Positions 12,113 through 23,000 are shown, counted from the stretch's first letter. The stretch: 64,000 bases of DNA from Mixophyes australis (GCA_036250195.1 JAVHZZ010000003.1:54489521-54553520); one strand, 5' to 3'. Notes: generated from the sequence alone by a model not told the origin. Numbers and translations: made by a program.

Positions 12113-12422
12113 TTTCCCTAGATTACCCTATTAACATCCTCTAACGCAAGACAACAACCCTCTGACCAACATTGCAACACACACAGCCCACTCAATACTT
12201 TTACCTTTGCATTCTAGCTGGTCCATTGTGCAATATGATGTAGCACATGCCCTTGTGTTTCAAACTCCCATTGTCCTATAGATTGTAAGCTTGCGAGCAG
12301 GGTTCTCTTACCTCTCTGTCTGTATGTATTACCCAGTATTGTCTTATTAATATTTGTTCCCAATTGTAAAGCGCTACGGAATTTGCTGGCGCTATATAAA
12401 TAAATGATGATGATGATGATGG
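12113..12422 (+). mobile_element. 3' UTR and (GAT)n tail of the L2-like LINE
   Basis: The UTR includes GATTGTAAGCTTGCGAGCAG and TACCCAGTATTGTCTTATTA, and ends AAAGCGCTACGG...GCGCTATATAAATAAATGAT followed by (GAT)n. The same 3' block recurs without coding sequence at 18822-18947 (plus) and 45610-45765 (minus). Its last 25 bp are nearly the same as the end of the tRNA-derived SINE, consistent with the SINE borrowing this LINE's machinery. Confidence 0.8.
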
Positions 12423-13395
12423 TCCTCTTAGTCTTCTCCTGGTGTTATCTATAACTTACAACACTTCTGGTGGACCATTTCAGTGAATAGGGCGAGAAAT
12501 ATAACCAGGTGGGACTTGACTGCTGTAAAGACGCTCACAGAGCCACTGACAAACCATACATATCGACATTGCAAATCAATAGAACAAAATACCAACTGTG
12601 CAGGATATTATCCTTTAATTAAAAGTACAGAACACTAACATTGCTCTAATAGTTTCCTTAAATTGCATTTCATTTGAAATGCAAGATGAGAAAACGCTCA
12701 TGTGGACAATCCCTTAGGGTGAGATAAATAGATAGTCAGGATGGATGAGCCCTAAAGATACCTTTCTGTGTTTGAAGTGGTAGGGCTTCTTTATGGTAAA
12801 GTATTGATTCTCTGCTGGATTTCCATAGTTGTATTATTGCAAACAATTAGACCCTAGCCCATGACATATCCATGAAATTTGAAAACAAGAGGATTTAAGT
12901 AAGTAAATTTGGCATATGCCCTTTCGCATTTCAGTATAATTTATTTTCTTCCACTTACAGGAAGAGATGCTGTTTGAAGCCTACAAAATAATGTAAATTA
13001 ATGTGTAAGTCACCTTTCAAAATCAATGTTCAATAATATCACTGTATCTCTTTCACCTAGTGATTTCTCTTATTGGTCAGAAACAGCTAGCTGCTGGCTG
13101 ATTTAATGAGCATTCCCGAGGTCCATTAAATCAAGGCTTGCCAATAATTCTCAATAGCTATTACACAAGACAAGTGTCATTACGTCAAGCAATGACTCTT
13201 GTATCCTTGTATACCTCATGTTACACGCACAGCTGACAAATACATGACACGAACAAAGCATCACTATTTATTGCACAACTGTGTTGTATTCAGAGCACAA
13301 GATATAAATGTTATTTTGTGTGTGTGCGTTTGTGTGTGTGCTCGCGCACATATTTGTGTGTGGCATTCTTTTATTGTTTTCAAGGGTATATCTCT
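12423..13395. other. Intergenic, possible conserved non-coding DNA
   Basis: No gene. The stretch at about 12960-13170 is repeat-free with AT-rich homeodomain-like cores (ATTTAATGAGC, CCATTAAATCA), a composition often seen in developmental enhancers. A short GT run lies at about 13316-13340. The enhancer idea is inference only. Confidence 0.25.
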
Positions 13396-13787
13396 CATTT
13401 TGCAAAAGTGATAACTAAGTGGCTCGGGGATCAAAACATGGAAATTTTGGGTCCATGGCCAGGAAACTCCCCAGACCTTAATCCCATTGAGAACTTGTGG
13501 TCAATCCTCAAGAGGTGGGTGGACAAACAAAACCCACAAATTCTGACCAACTTCAAGCATTGATTAGGCAAGAATGGGCGGCCATCAGTCAGTATGTGGC
13601 CCAGAAGTTGATTGATAGCATGTCAGGGCGAATTGCAGAGGTCTTCAAAAAGAAGGGTCAGCACTGCAAAGATTGACTCTTTGCATAAACTTAATGTAAT
13701 TGTCAATAAAAGCCTTTGACACTTATGAAATGCTTGTAATTTTACTTCAGTATACTATAGCAGCATCTGACAAAAAGGTCTAAAAAC
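13396..13787 (+). pseudogene. Tc1/mariner transposase C-terminal fragment (family B)
   Basis: A frame reads MEILGPWPGNSPDLNPIENL followed by WSILKRWVDKQ. It contains the W-P-x-x-S-P-D-L-N-P-I-E-N-L-W motif that carries the third catalytic residue (Glu) of DD34E transposases. After a frame break, codons for QEWAAISQYVAQKLIDS and GQHCKD-type sequence follow, then a 3' untranslated end (TGCTTGTAATTTTACTTCAG). The N-terminal two thirds are missing. The fragment belongs to a different Tc1 family from its right-hand neighbour and is cut at about 13787 by it. Confidence 0.85.
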
Positions 13788-14100
13788 GTGGTCTTCCACT
13801 TCGTGGGTGAGTTAATGATGTTCCTAAACGCTTCCACTTTCTAATATTGTCACTTACAGTTGACCATGGAATATCCCGAGGGACGAATTTTCACGAACCG
13901 TCTTATTGCAAAGGTAGCATCCTATCACCATGTTTGAAGTCACTGAGCTCTTCAGAATGACCCATTTTGTATAACAAATGCTTGCAAATGGAGACTGCAT
14001 GGCTAGGATCTTGATTTTATACACTTCTAGCAACAGGGTCCAATTGAAACACCTCAATTGAATAATTAACAGGTTTGGCCAAATACTTTTGACCATATAG
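13788..14100 (-). mobile_element. Inverted 5' fragment of Tc1 family A
   Basis: Read on the minus strand from 14100 this starts with a Tc1-type terminus (TATGGTCAAAAGTATTTGGC), a leader (GTTGCTAGAAGTGTATAAAA) and the first ~80 codons of a transposase (YTKWVILKSS, CYLCNKTVRE). It ends at GTGGAAGACC. The same sequence runs in the opposite direction at 14132-14386. The two form a head-to-head inverted pair separated only by a (TA)n(TG)n spacer. Confidence 0.85.
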
Positions 14101-14131
14101 CATATATATATATATGTGTGTGTGTGTGTGT

Positions 14132-15258
14132 ACGTTGCTAGAGGTGTATAAAATCAAGCTCCTAGCAATGCAGTCTCCATTTGCAAGCATTTGTTATACA
14201 AAATAGGTCATTCTGAAGAGCTCATTGATTTCAAGCGTGGTACTGTGATAGGATGCCACCTTTGCAATAAGATGGTTCGTGAAATTTCATCCCTGCGGGA
14301 TATTCCATGGTCAACTGTAAGTGATATTATTAGAATGTGGAAGCATTTAGGAACAACAGTAACTCAGCCACGAAGCAGAAGACCATGTAAAATCACAGAG
14401 TGGGGTCAACGAATGCTAAGGTGCATGTTGCGCAAAAGTCGCCGACCCTCTGCTGATTCCATAGCTGAAGAGTTCCGAACTTCTATTGGCATTGATGTAA
14501 GCACAAAAACTGTGCAGTGGAAGCTTAATGGAATGGGTTTCCATGGCTGAGCAGCTGCATGCAAACCGCACATCACCAAGACCAATGCCAACCGTCGGAT
14601 GAAGTGGTGTAAAGCACACCAACACTGGATTGTGGAGCAGTGGAAACGTGTTCTGTGGAGTGACGAATCACGCTTCTCTGCTTGGCAGCCAGGTGGGCGA
14701 GTCTGGGTTTGGCGGATGCCAGGAGAATTTCACCTGCCTGACTGCATTATGTTAACTGTGAAGTTAGACCCAGTGAAGGGCAATCTTAATGCTTCAGCAT
14801 ATCAAGTCATTTTGGGACAATGCTATGCTTCCAAATTTGTGGCAACAGTTTGTGGATGGCCCTTTTATATTCCAACATGACTTTGCCCCAGAGCACAAAG
14901 CAAGGACTACAAAGACATGGTTTGATGAGTGCAGTGTGGAAGAACTTGACTGGCCCGCACAGCGCTTTGACATCAACCCCATCTAACACCTTTGGGATGA
15001 ACTGGAACAGAGATTGCGAGCCAGACCTTCTCATCCAACATCAGTGCCTGACCTCAAAAATGCTGTACAAAATGAATGGATACAAATTCCAACAGAAACA
15101 CTCCAACATCTTGTGGAAAGCCTTCCAAGAAAGTGGAAGCTGCTATTGCTGCAAAAGGGGGACCAACTCCAGATTAAAGTATATATATTTGAATACAATG
15201 TCATTACATTCCCTGTTGGTGTAATGGTCAAGTGTCTGAATACTTTTGTTTTCGAACG
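14132..15258 (+). pseudogene. Tc1/mariner transposase, family A, near full length but dead
   Basis: Family role: a DD34E transposase that cuts and pastes a Tc1 element by binding its terminal repeats. Domains in order are a helix-turn-helix DNA-binding part (about 14191-14400, CHLCNKMVREISSLRDIPWS), a second HTH linker (TQPRSRRPCKITEWGQRMLR), and a catalytic part with LWSDESRFSAWQPGGRVWVW (first Asp), FQHDFAPEHKA (second Asp) and DWPAQRFDINPI followed by a stop, then HLWDEL. The stop (TAA) sits exactly at the catalytic Glu codon. A further stop after GMGFHG, frame changes and loss of the usual GGG-x-x-M-V-W-G segment also disable it. The 3' terminus GTGTCTGAATACTTTTG is present at about 15232-15250. 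The left terminal repeat is missing. Confidence 0.92.
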
Positions 15259-15278
15259 CTTGACCATTACACCAACAG
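15213..15278. repeat. Perfect 20-bp inverted repeat at the Tc1 3' end
   Basis: CTGTTGGTGTAATGGTCAAG (15213-15232) is exactly reverse-complemented at 15259-15278, with a 26-bp spacer carrying the Tc1 end GAATACTTTTG. The right arm looks like the start of a second, inverted 3' end of the same family, truncated at once. Confidence 0.9.
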
Positions 15279-16581
15279 CCACTAGCACAAGCAATAGTCA
15301 CATCTTACTATATTGGAAGCATCCATTTTGTAGTGTCAAACTACATTCATAAAATAACAATCTATCGACTGGGATCCAGTATAGTCACTGGAACATAAAT
15401 ATAGATTTTATACAGTTTGATTTTTGGCAAATTAGTTAAAAGAATAAGGTACAATTTGTATGAAATGAACCTCAATCATTTCCATTATTAGCTGTCACTG
15501 GAACCAATAATACTGCACATTCTATAGAACTCCTATATATAATATGTGTATAAAGGTGACTTCTAATAACCATTTAAGGTCTCTGCATTCTCATGTCATC
15601 ACTTCATTTTTCATTAGGAACATTGGTAAGTATTATAAGGAATAATGTAATCCTAAATTATAAGGATATCAAAAGTCACCTTTGATTCCTTTGACCTGCA
15701 GACGTGTGCCTTAATATGATCACCGGACTCTTGTACTACTTCTAACATCCTTATAATTTACAACAGAGGGTTCTTTATACCATACATATATTTAGCTGTC
15801 AAATAAGAATGTATTCCAGCTGTAGACAATGTGTTTCTTAGATTTCTAACACGGCAATCAGTGTTGTTTACTCTGCAGTTAAAAGAATGATATGTACAAT
15901 ATGTGTGGTTCTTTAAGTAGTCCAACATTATCTGTGGTTATCAGACTGGTCTTCCATTACAGATTTGTGATCTTGAACAGTCATGGCTTAGTCATGATTA
16001 CAACCTTCTCTACTTTCCTTTCTGAAAGCCACAATGGAAATAAGGAAGCTAACAATTAAATTAATATTAGAACAGCCTCTAATTGTATTTACATTGACAA
16101 ACAAACACTTAAACCTTGACTCTTCAGAAACTAGGATCTGGATGATGAAAAGACAGAGCCTACAAATTTCGAAGGAGTGTTATTAGCATACTGTACATAC
16201 AAGAAATCTCTGAAAAGAGGATCTCTTAAGCTGCACCCTCCCACCTGTAAATTAACAACAGGTTCCTGCTGAGAAAACATGTGAGGTTCATTTCCAGTTC
16301 ACTTCTCTTAATTCCATCTCCTATAGGGCTTTTATTTAAGCATTGACTCACAATATTTGGAAGAGCCTGTGCCACAGGCAGTTGCAGATACAACTTCAAG
16401 CAAAGAAACTGAAAGAAAAACTAAGCCACCAAGGAAACTCATCCACAATGGAATTCTAGAAAGCAATCAAATCCATTGGTCTGGGAATTCAAAGTGAATT
16501 GATGGGCTAGTCCTTCCTATAGAAGAATTAAGGTCATTTTAGGTTCTTTTCTGCAATGCCAGCACTCCACTTGCTTTCCAG
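15279..16581. other. Repeat-free intergenic DNA, candidate conserved non-coding segment
   Basis: No gene. The part at about 16015-16130 (CACAATGGAAATAAGGAAGC, CTCTAATTGTATTTACATTG, GACAAACAAACACTTAAACC) is rich in SOX-like ACAATG and homeodomain-like TAATT cores and is free of repeats. It resembles conserved non-coding DNA, but only a cross-species alignment could show this. Confidence 0.25.
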
Positions 16582-17118
16582 TAGGTTATTATTATTATCG
16601 TAGATTTGTAAGGCACCACAGTGCTCTGCAGCGGTGTACAGTAGGGAAAACAGTATATACATAAAATAGTGACATACAAGGTAGAAAAAATAAAAACAGA
16701 CATGAAAAAAAAAGGCTTTGAAGGACCCTGCTCATTAGAGAGCTTACATTCTAAGGGGAAGAGGGCACAGCTGGAACAAAAGGGAGCGGCTCAGAGTGGA
16801 GATTGGGACAGTTGTGAGGGTGCATAGCTGTAAATAGTGTTATCAGGGATAAGGTCACCTCTAAAAGAGAGATGGGTTTTCAAAGAGTGTCTAAAGATTT
16901 GAAGGATGTGGGAAAGTCTAATTGAGCGTGGTAGGGAATTCCATCAGTGGGGAGCAGCACGGGAGAAGTCTTGTAGGCGGGAGTGAGAGGTGGTTACCAG
17001 AGAAGAGACAAGACAAAGGTCAGAGGTAAATCTAAGAGGGTGGGAGGGAAAAGTTAGTACTTTAATTCCTGTGCTTCTGATACAGTTGCTGCAGGAGAAA
17101 GAACACCCTCACACTCAG
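16582..17118 (-). repeat. Dispersed repeat family H (copy 1)
   Basis: It starts with (ATT)n, then AAGGCACCACAGTGCTCTGC and GCTTACATTCTAAGGGGAAG, followed by purine-rich sequence (GGGAATTCCATCAGTGGGGA, AGCAGCACGGGAGAAGTC). The same (ATT)n-GGCGCC-type head and TACAATCTAAGGGGAGGGG block recur at 44939-45310, and a short head piece at about 37478-37545. Read on the minus strand it looks like a retroelement 3' region with an (AAT)n tail. Class not proven. Confidence 0.6.
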
Positions 17119-17119
17119 A

Positions 17120-17236
17120 TCATTATCATCATCATCACCATTTATTTATATTGCGCCACTGATTCCGCAGCGCTGTACAGAGAACTCACTCATATTAGTC
17201 CCTGCCCTATTGGGGCTTATAGTCTAAATTCTCTAA

Positions 17237-17274
<38 letters not shown>

Positions 17275-17504
17275 CATACATACATACATACATACATACA
17301 GTCTAGGGTCAATTTGTTAGCAGCCAATTAACCTACCAGTATGTTTTTTTGAAATGTGGGAGTAAACCGGAGCCCCCGGAGGAAACCCACGCAAACACGG
17401 GGAGAACATACAAACTCCTCACAGATAAGGACATGGTTGAGAATCGAACTCATGACCCCAGTGCTGTGAGGCAGAAGAGTTAACCACTGAGCCACACTGC
17501 ATGG
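17120..17504 (-). mobile_element. tRNA-derived SINE with internal (CA)n/(CATA)n (copy 4)
   Basis: A full-length minus copy: CATCATCATCACCATTTATT tail, GCGCCACTGATTCCGCAGCG, the body, then the head GTTAACCACTGAGCCACACT. A (CA)n followed by (CATA)n tract at about 17236-17300 expands the site where other copies have a short CA run. Confidence 0.85.
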
Positions 17505-17687
17505 TTCTTCCTGCAGTGACTGTACGAGGAATGCGCTAATGCCTGACTGTGGGAATAGGGCAGGTACAGTGGGGGTAGAAGGCTTCCTCTACCTCCCTCT
17601 ACCTCCTCTACTGTCAATCACCAACATGCCTTTCTTAAGCCACTTCAGAAGGAAGCACAATAGTAATGGTCTGTGTTTCACCTAGCA

Positions 17688-17757
17688 CAGTGTTGGCTAA
17701 CCTGTGACACTCCAGGTGTTGTGAAACTAGAAGTCCCAAATCTGTAGTTAAAATAAT
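17688..17757 (+). mobile_element. hAT-like element fragment (CAGTGTTGG terminus)
   Basis: CAGTGTTGGCTAACCTGTGA and CACTCCAGGTGTTGTGAAAC match, from memory, a dispersed vertebrate repeat whose terminus is CAGTGTTGGCCAACC. Only about 70 bp is recognisable and no second terminus is found. Confidence 0.4.
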
Positions 17758-18821
17758 TTCTTTAACATTATTGAAATCAGCCCTCAATATTGCAGTTGAA
17801 AAAATCAGTTATGAAGAACAAAAACAAAGTATTCTGATACTTTAAATTGGAGACAAATTGGCAGGAATGAGTAAGCACTTAGGTGGCAAAGCCCACTATA
17901 GCCTCAGGGCTAGCACAGTCTTGACATTATGTAATTAAGCAGCTTTTATTGCAACTTTGATATTTAAGTTCACACTAGAGTAACTTTATTGAGATACAGT
18001 AAACACTCGTCATTTGTGCAATTTTTGTTTCAATACCCATGTTGTTTGTTCAGCATTGTTGTGTTGACCATAGATTAATGTTCCATGTATCAAATGGACT
18101 TTTAACAATATAATACTAGCTTTGATTATTAACGAGTTGGACAATGACTTGCTCTAATTCTCACCTAGTACATTTTTGTTATGCTTATTTTATTAATGGA
18201 TACATTATACTATTTTTAACTCCACAACACATAAAAGCACCTGCAATAGTTATAAATACAACCAGTTTTCAAAGTGCAAAGTATATATTGACATTTTGCT
18301 CCAGTTAGAACCATTTAATTTTCCAAATTAAAAAAAATTGAGTAACGTTCAATAGAAAACACATTCATGTGAAACTGGTAGGACCACCTCTTTCATTTTG
18401 TTTGTGCGTGGTAAGTAAAGTTCAGGAGGCTTCATTATGGTAAATGAGTATCTAGAAGTTGGTGTTGGGTCATGTTATCGGTGTAAATAAGATAATTTCT
18501 AGGAGGTGTTTTAAGGCTAAGTTAGAATAACAGGTCAAAATCAGTAGATATTTACATTCCAGGAGGGGGGGTCACTGAGCCTTTGTTGACTGTGAAAACA
18601 GATACAAGGGATGAGCTTCCTATATATAGAAAATGTTCTCAAACAACAACCAACTCCACAAAGACAGGGGAAGGGCAGATGTTGTCTCACCTTTATTCCA
18701 GATAAATGTATTATAAGACACCATCTGCACTTCCTTCCTCTGCCCATCTTGATAAATTCATAGAAGTTATTGCAGAAGCTGCTGTGGAACGCTCATACCT
18801 CCTGCACAGTCCCATCCCCCA
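17758..18821. other. Intergenic, nothing recognised
   Basis: AT-rich sequence without family motifs. Short frames of 60-70 codons at 18541-18902 have no domain signature. Confidence 0.4.
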
Positions 18822-18947
18822 TAGATTGTAAGCCTGCGAGCAGGGCCCTATTACCTCTCTGTCTGTCTGTATTACCCAGTATTTATTACTGTTTGTTCCC
18901 AATTGTAAAGCGCTACGTAATCTGCTGGCACTATATAAATAAATGCA
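18822..18947 (+). mobile_element. L2-like LINE 3' tail only
   Basis: AGATTGTAAGCCTGCGAGCA, TATTACCCAGTATTTATTAC and GCACTATATAAATAAATGCA match the 3' UTR of the LINE at 12113-12422. The coding part is absent, so this is a heavily 5'-truncated insertion. Confidence 0.8.
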
Positions 18948-19006
18948 TTCATAAACGTTCTCCGATCAATGTACTAAAGAAAAATTTGAACACTGGACAA
19001 ACAATT

Positions 19007-19008
19007 TC

Positions 19009-19050
<42 letters not shown>

Positions 19051-19110
19051 ATAACAATCTATATATGTATCTATGTATCAAAATCTATCTATCCATCCAT
19101 GTTATATCTA

Positions 19111-19151
<41 letters not shown>

Positions 19152-19263
19152 CATATCTATCTAATATCAATCTATCTATCTATCTTTCTCATATCTATCT
19201 ATCTCATATTTATCTAATATCAATCTATCTATCTATCAAAGTCATATTTATCTATCTATGTCA

Positions 19264-19294
<31 letters not shown>

Positions 19295-19332
19295 GTCATA
19301 TCTATCTATCTATCTATCTATCCATCCATCCA

Positions 19333-19364
<32 letters not shown>

Positions 19365-19398
19365 CATCCATGTCATATCTATCTATCTATCTATCTCA

Positions 19399-19434
<36 letters not shown>
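19007..19434. repeat. (ATCT)n tetranucleotide tract, imperfect
   Basis: About 430 bp of ATCT repeats is broken by CATATCTA, ATCCATCC and TATTTATC variants. The long frames seen here (runs of YLSI) are a by-product of the repeat and not genes. Confidence 0.97.
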
Positions 19435-20024
19435 ATCCTCTCACATCTTGATATCTTGATTATTCTAAACTGTTCCTATCTGGTTTATTTATTTTCCATA
19501 ATTCATGTCGTTTACTACTGTCCATTCTAAACACCGCTTTCTCTCTCCTATAAAGGAATCTACTCAGTCACACCTTCCTACATCTTTTTCTTTATAGATT
19601 TATGTAGTGTAAGGTGTCTCTGTTACTCGCTAAACCAGCTATTTTCCTCCATAACCACTAACACGATTTTCCCACCTTTCATCAAATTTCATCACCTTCT
19701 GTCCTTAGATCTATATTGAAATCTACCTCCTTGATCACTAACACAGCGCCAAAGTCACACTCTGGCTGCTTTTATTATTATCACCAGTAAACAGTATTTT
19801 GCCTATCTCTGTATGTTCTCAGCTACCTAATTTGACTGCAAATTCTTTGGAGAAAGAAACGTCTGCAATCTTACATCCATGATCTGAACTCATACTAGTT
19901 ACCAATGTATTTACTTATAATTTATTTACCTAGCTATATATAGGGACTCAGTACAATGTGTGGTGTTATATAGATAAAATTAAACATACATGCATAATAT
20001 ACATACATTATTACTATAAACTGG
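19435..20024. other. Intergenic, nothing recognised
   Basis: AT-rich and T/C-rich sequence without family motifs. Confidence 0.4.
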
Positions 20025-20290
20025 CCAGCATGGTGGCTTAGTGGTTAGCACTTCTTGTATGTTCTCCCCGTGCTTGCGTGGGTTTCCTCTGGATGCTCCG
20101 GTTTCCTCCCACAATCCAAAAACATACTGGTAGGTTAATTGGCTGCTATCAAATTGACCCTAGTCTTTCTGTGTGTTTTAGGGAATTTAGACTGTAAGCT
20201 CTATTGGGTCTGCGACTGATGTCAGTGCGTTCTCTGTACAGCACTGCGGAATTAGTGGCGCTATATAAATAAATGATGATGATAATGATA
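20025..20290 (+). mobile_element. tRNA-derived SINE with internal deletion (copy 5)
   Basis: The A-box-like TGGCTTAGTGGTTAGCACTT is followed directly by CTTGTATGTTCTCCCCGTGC. The B-box segment seen in other copies (GGGGTCATGAGTTCGATT) has therefore been deleted. The body and the tail GCGCTATATAAATAAATGAT are intact. Confidence 0.85.
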
Positions 20291-20901
20291 TGAGGCAATG
20301 GTGGTGTCAAATTTCATTGTAAGTCATCTGAAACTGTGCATCCAGGACTGACCTTTAGAGGGGGAAGACACTATAATCTCCTATGAGTAGTCACAAGCAC
20401 GTATTGGCATGACACATAGCTGAATAAGCAAGCGGTCACACCTTACCAATTTGGATATAGCTCAGTCAAAAATAAGAAATCACTGAAAACAACAGAAAAA
20501 AGCTACAGAAATAACTATAGCAGTTTTACTAAGAATTCTGCAACAAAAAGTTGCGTTCTGTATACAATTTTATCTACACACGTTAGATAGCAATTAAACC
20601 CTTTTTAAACGAAGCAAAGATCTTTACACCTGTGGTTGACTAGAATAGACTCTTGGGTTTATTATGTGTCTGGTTCACCACTAGGATTTGTTTTTACGCC
20701 TGCCATGATAATTTTATAAAGCTGTTTTTGCTTGTTTTTTTATGGGGGTGGATTTCTCTATTATTTGACAGATAAGACATTGGTGACAACATTTAGCTTT
20801 GTCCACTGCATGGCACTGTAATTAAAATAAAATATTTCAAATTTGCAATTTGTTCTACTAATATACACCTCTTGCCATTCAACGGGTATATACTCCAAGG
20901 T
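20291..20901. other. Intergenic, nothing recognised
   Basis: No gene, terminal repeat or tandem array was seen. Confidence 0.4.
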
Positions 20902-21234
20902 GGCAGCACGGTGGCTTAGTGGCTAGCACTTCTGCCTCATAGCACTGGGGTCATGAGTTCGATTTCTGACCATGGCCTTATCTGTGTGGAGTTTGTATGT
21001 TCTCCCCGTGTTTGCATGGGTTTCCTCCGGGTGCTCTGGTTTCCTCCCACATTCCAAAAACATACTAGTAGGTTAATTGGTTGCTATCAAATTGACCCTT
21101 GTGTCTGTGTGTGTGTGTTAGGGAATTTAGACTGTAAGCTCCAATGGGGCAGGGACTGATGTGAGTGAGTTCTCTGTACAGCACTGCGGAATTGGTAGCG
21201 CTAAATAAATAGCCGATGATGATGATGATGATGA
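20902..21234 (+). mobile_element. tRNA-derived SINE, best-preserved copy (copy 6)
   Basis: GGCAGCACGGTGGCTTAGTG holds an A-box match (TGGCTTAGTGG), and GGTCATGAGTTCGATTTCTG holds a B-box-like AGTTCGATT about 35 bp later. These are the internal RNA polymerase III promoter elements inherited from a tRNA. The body carries GTTTCCTCCCACATTCC. The tail reads GCGCTAAATAAATAGCCGAT with (GAT)n. Confidence 0.88.
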
Positions 21235-21700
21235 AGGTGGCTAGACATCCACCGTGGTTCTCTGTCTGCTGAAAGGTGAAGGTGACTGTAAGGGGAATCC
21301 AATTGGAGCACCTGTTAAAATTATGATCAATAGTTGTATAATAATAGTATGACAAGCACTATTATAATGTTCAATACAGGTTTAATCTAGGACATTCCTT
21401 GAATACAACAAGCTCCATCCAACATTTGTATGATAACAGAGCATGTTATAGTGATAAATCCACTAAATTTTGATGAGTGCTCAATCTGTGCTCACTTTCC
21501 AATGAACGAAACACAAATATTAAACTGTCACATGATAAACAGACTATGCATAAGCTCTTAATAGATTGTGATATTAAATTTGGTTCATTCCCCTATCCTT
21601 CATATGTCTGGCTTTAGTATTGGGATGTTGCTTACAAATGCCATCAGACACACATACGCATGAAGTCTGGCCTGGCTTTAGTAAACAAATTTTACTTGGG
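21235..21700. other. Intergenic, nothing recognised
   Basis: No family motif was seen. Confidence 0.4.
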
Positions 21701-22424
21701 CCTCATTTAGAGTTAAGAGTAAATCCAGCTACAAGGTACAATTATGTACATTGGCAAAATCATGTTAAGTTGCAGGGGGGAGAGGCAAAACTTTAAATGT
21801 GTGAACAAGTATTGAGTTGGGAGGGTGGTAGGCCCTCGCTCAACTCTTAAGCTAGGGAACACACTACACAGTTTTCATCCAATAATCGGCTAAATCAGCC
21901 GACATACGACCGCTCCTTCAAAAGTCTGGTCAGTGTGTGCAGTGACACGATGGTCGACAGTCTGCCCAAATGGACGATTATCGCCTCATTTGGTTGGTCG
22001 TATCGTTTAATATTTTCGTTCCAATCTCGTTTCCGTTGTGTAGTGTGTATAAACTTCCAACCGATCCACAACAGTGTGTACGAAATTGCAATCATTGCTC
22101 ACGACAACATGGCTGTAAAAAGTCGCTAAAGGCAAGTCCGCTCTTCCCTTTATCTTCTAAAACAAGGCTAGTGTGTATGCAATCCATGGACCCAGCGATC
22201 GGCCCATCGATCGATCGGCATAAAAACTTGGTGGAAAAATCTGTAGTATGTACCTAGCTTAAATCTCAGTTCAAAAATAAAGCTGCCCTGTATTTGTGTA
22301 TTACATGTAAAAGCTGGCAGTATTTTCCCTATATGCAAAAAAAAATTGCATTTGCAACCCTTGTGTCACAACATGGTTTGTCCAGGAGCATATTTCCACA
22401 CTTTGGTCTGATTAATTGAGGAAT
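21701..22424. mobile_element. MITE family D, copy 2, split by another MITE
   Basis: The left part, 21701-21846 (CTCATTTAGAGTTAAGAGTA, GGCAAAATCATGTTAAGTTG), and the right part, 22263-22424 (AAAAATAAAGCTGCCCTG, ACATGGTTTGTCCAGGAGCA), together align along the copies at 1757-2060 and 25014-25296. The 412-bp interruption begins and ends at TTAA. Confidence 0.8.
21851..22258. mobile_element. TTAA-flanked MITE (piggyBac-like target site)
   Basis: Its ends are GCTAGGGAACACACTACACA and, on the other strand, GCTAGGTACATACTACAGAT. It is flanked by TTAA at 21847-21850 and 22259-22262. It interrupts a family D element whose sister copies lack it, so both borders are fixed by an empty site. TTAA duplication is characteristic of piggyBac-type transposition, though some other superfamilies share it. 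It has no coding capacity; the ~60-95-codon frames inside are chance. Confidence 0.82.
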
Positions 22425-23000
22425 GTAAATACTGATACGTTCCGTATTTTGCATAAAATCGTTCTGCACATGCTCAGAACCGGACCATACACCAATGAAT
22501 GCAAGTACATCCAATTAATCTTCAATCACAAAAGGACCCTTACTATAGACTACGGTTTCAGGGGCAGAAACTGTAAGAGACAAGGTATGCACGTGGTCAA
22601 TATACACTAGGGTGTGCTAAGCTCGTGCACAAGCAGAAACGTTTGCTTCAAGCTTTGGGCAACTGAATGGTACGTGATTTTCTGTCTTATCACTTGTACC
22701 AGGTACAGGTCAGGTGTAAGTGCTGATAACTAGTGATGACGGTGGTGTATGAATGTGTTTTCAATCAGGAACAACTGTAAAACTGCATTTTATGTACAGT
22801 AGATATGCATAACAACCATTTTTTTTATGTTTTGTCATTAATTACTATATTATTAACAGGTGACATTAACTGAATCTTTATATTCCACATCTGTATAGAA
22901 GTGTATTTTCTGTTAGAGCAGAGCGTACCTAGATCCATATTCAACAACACGTTTCTTCAGATCTGCTTCTAGTTGCATAAGGACATGCGCATGTCTGATT
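22425..23000. other. Intergenic, nothing recognised
   Basis: AT-rich sequence. No family motif was seen. Confidence 0.4.

Noticed and set aside
19073..19459. Open frames of 90-128 codons rich in YLSI
   Set aside because: They are translations of the (ATCT)n tract and have no other content.
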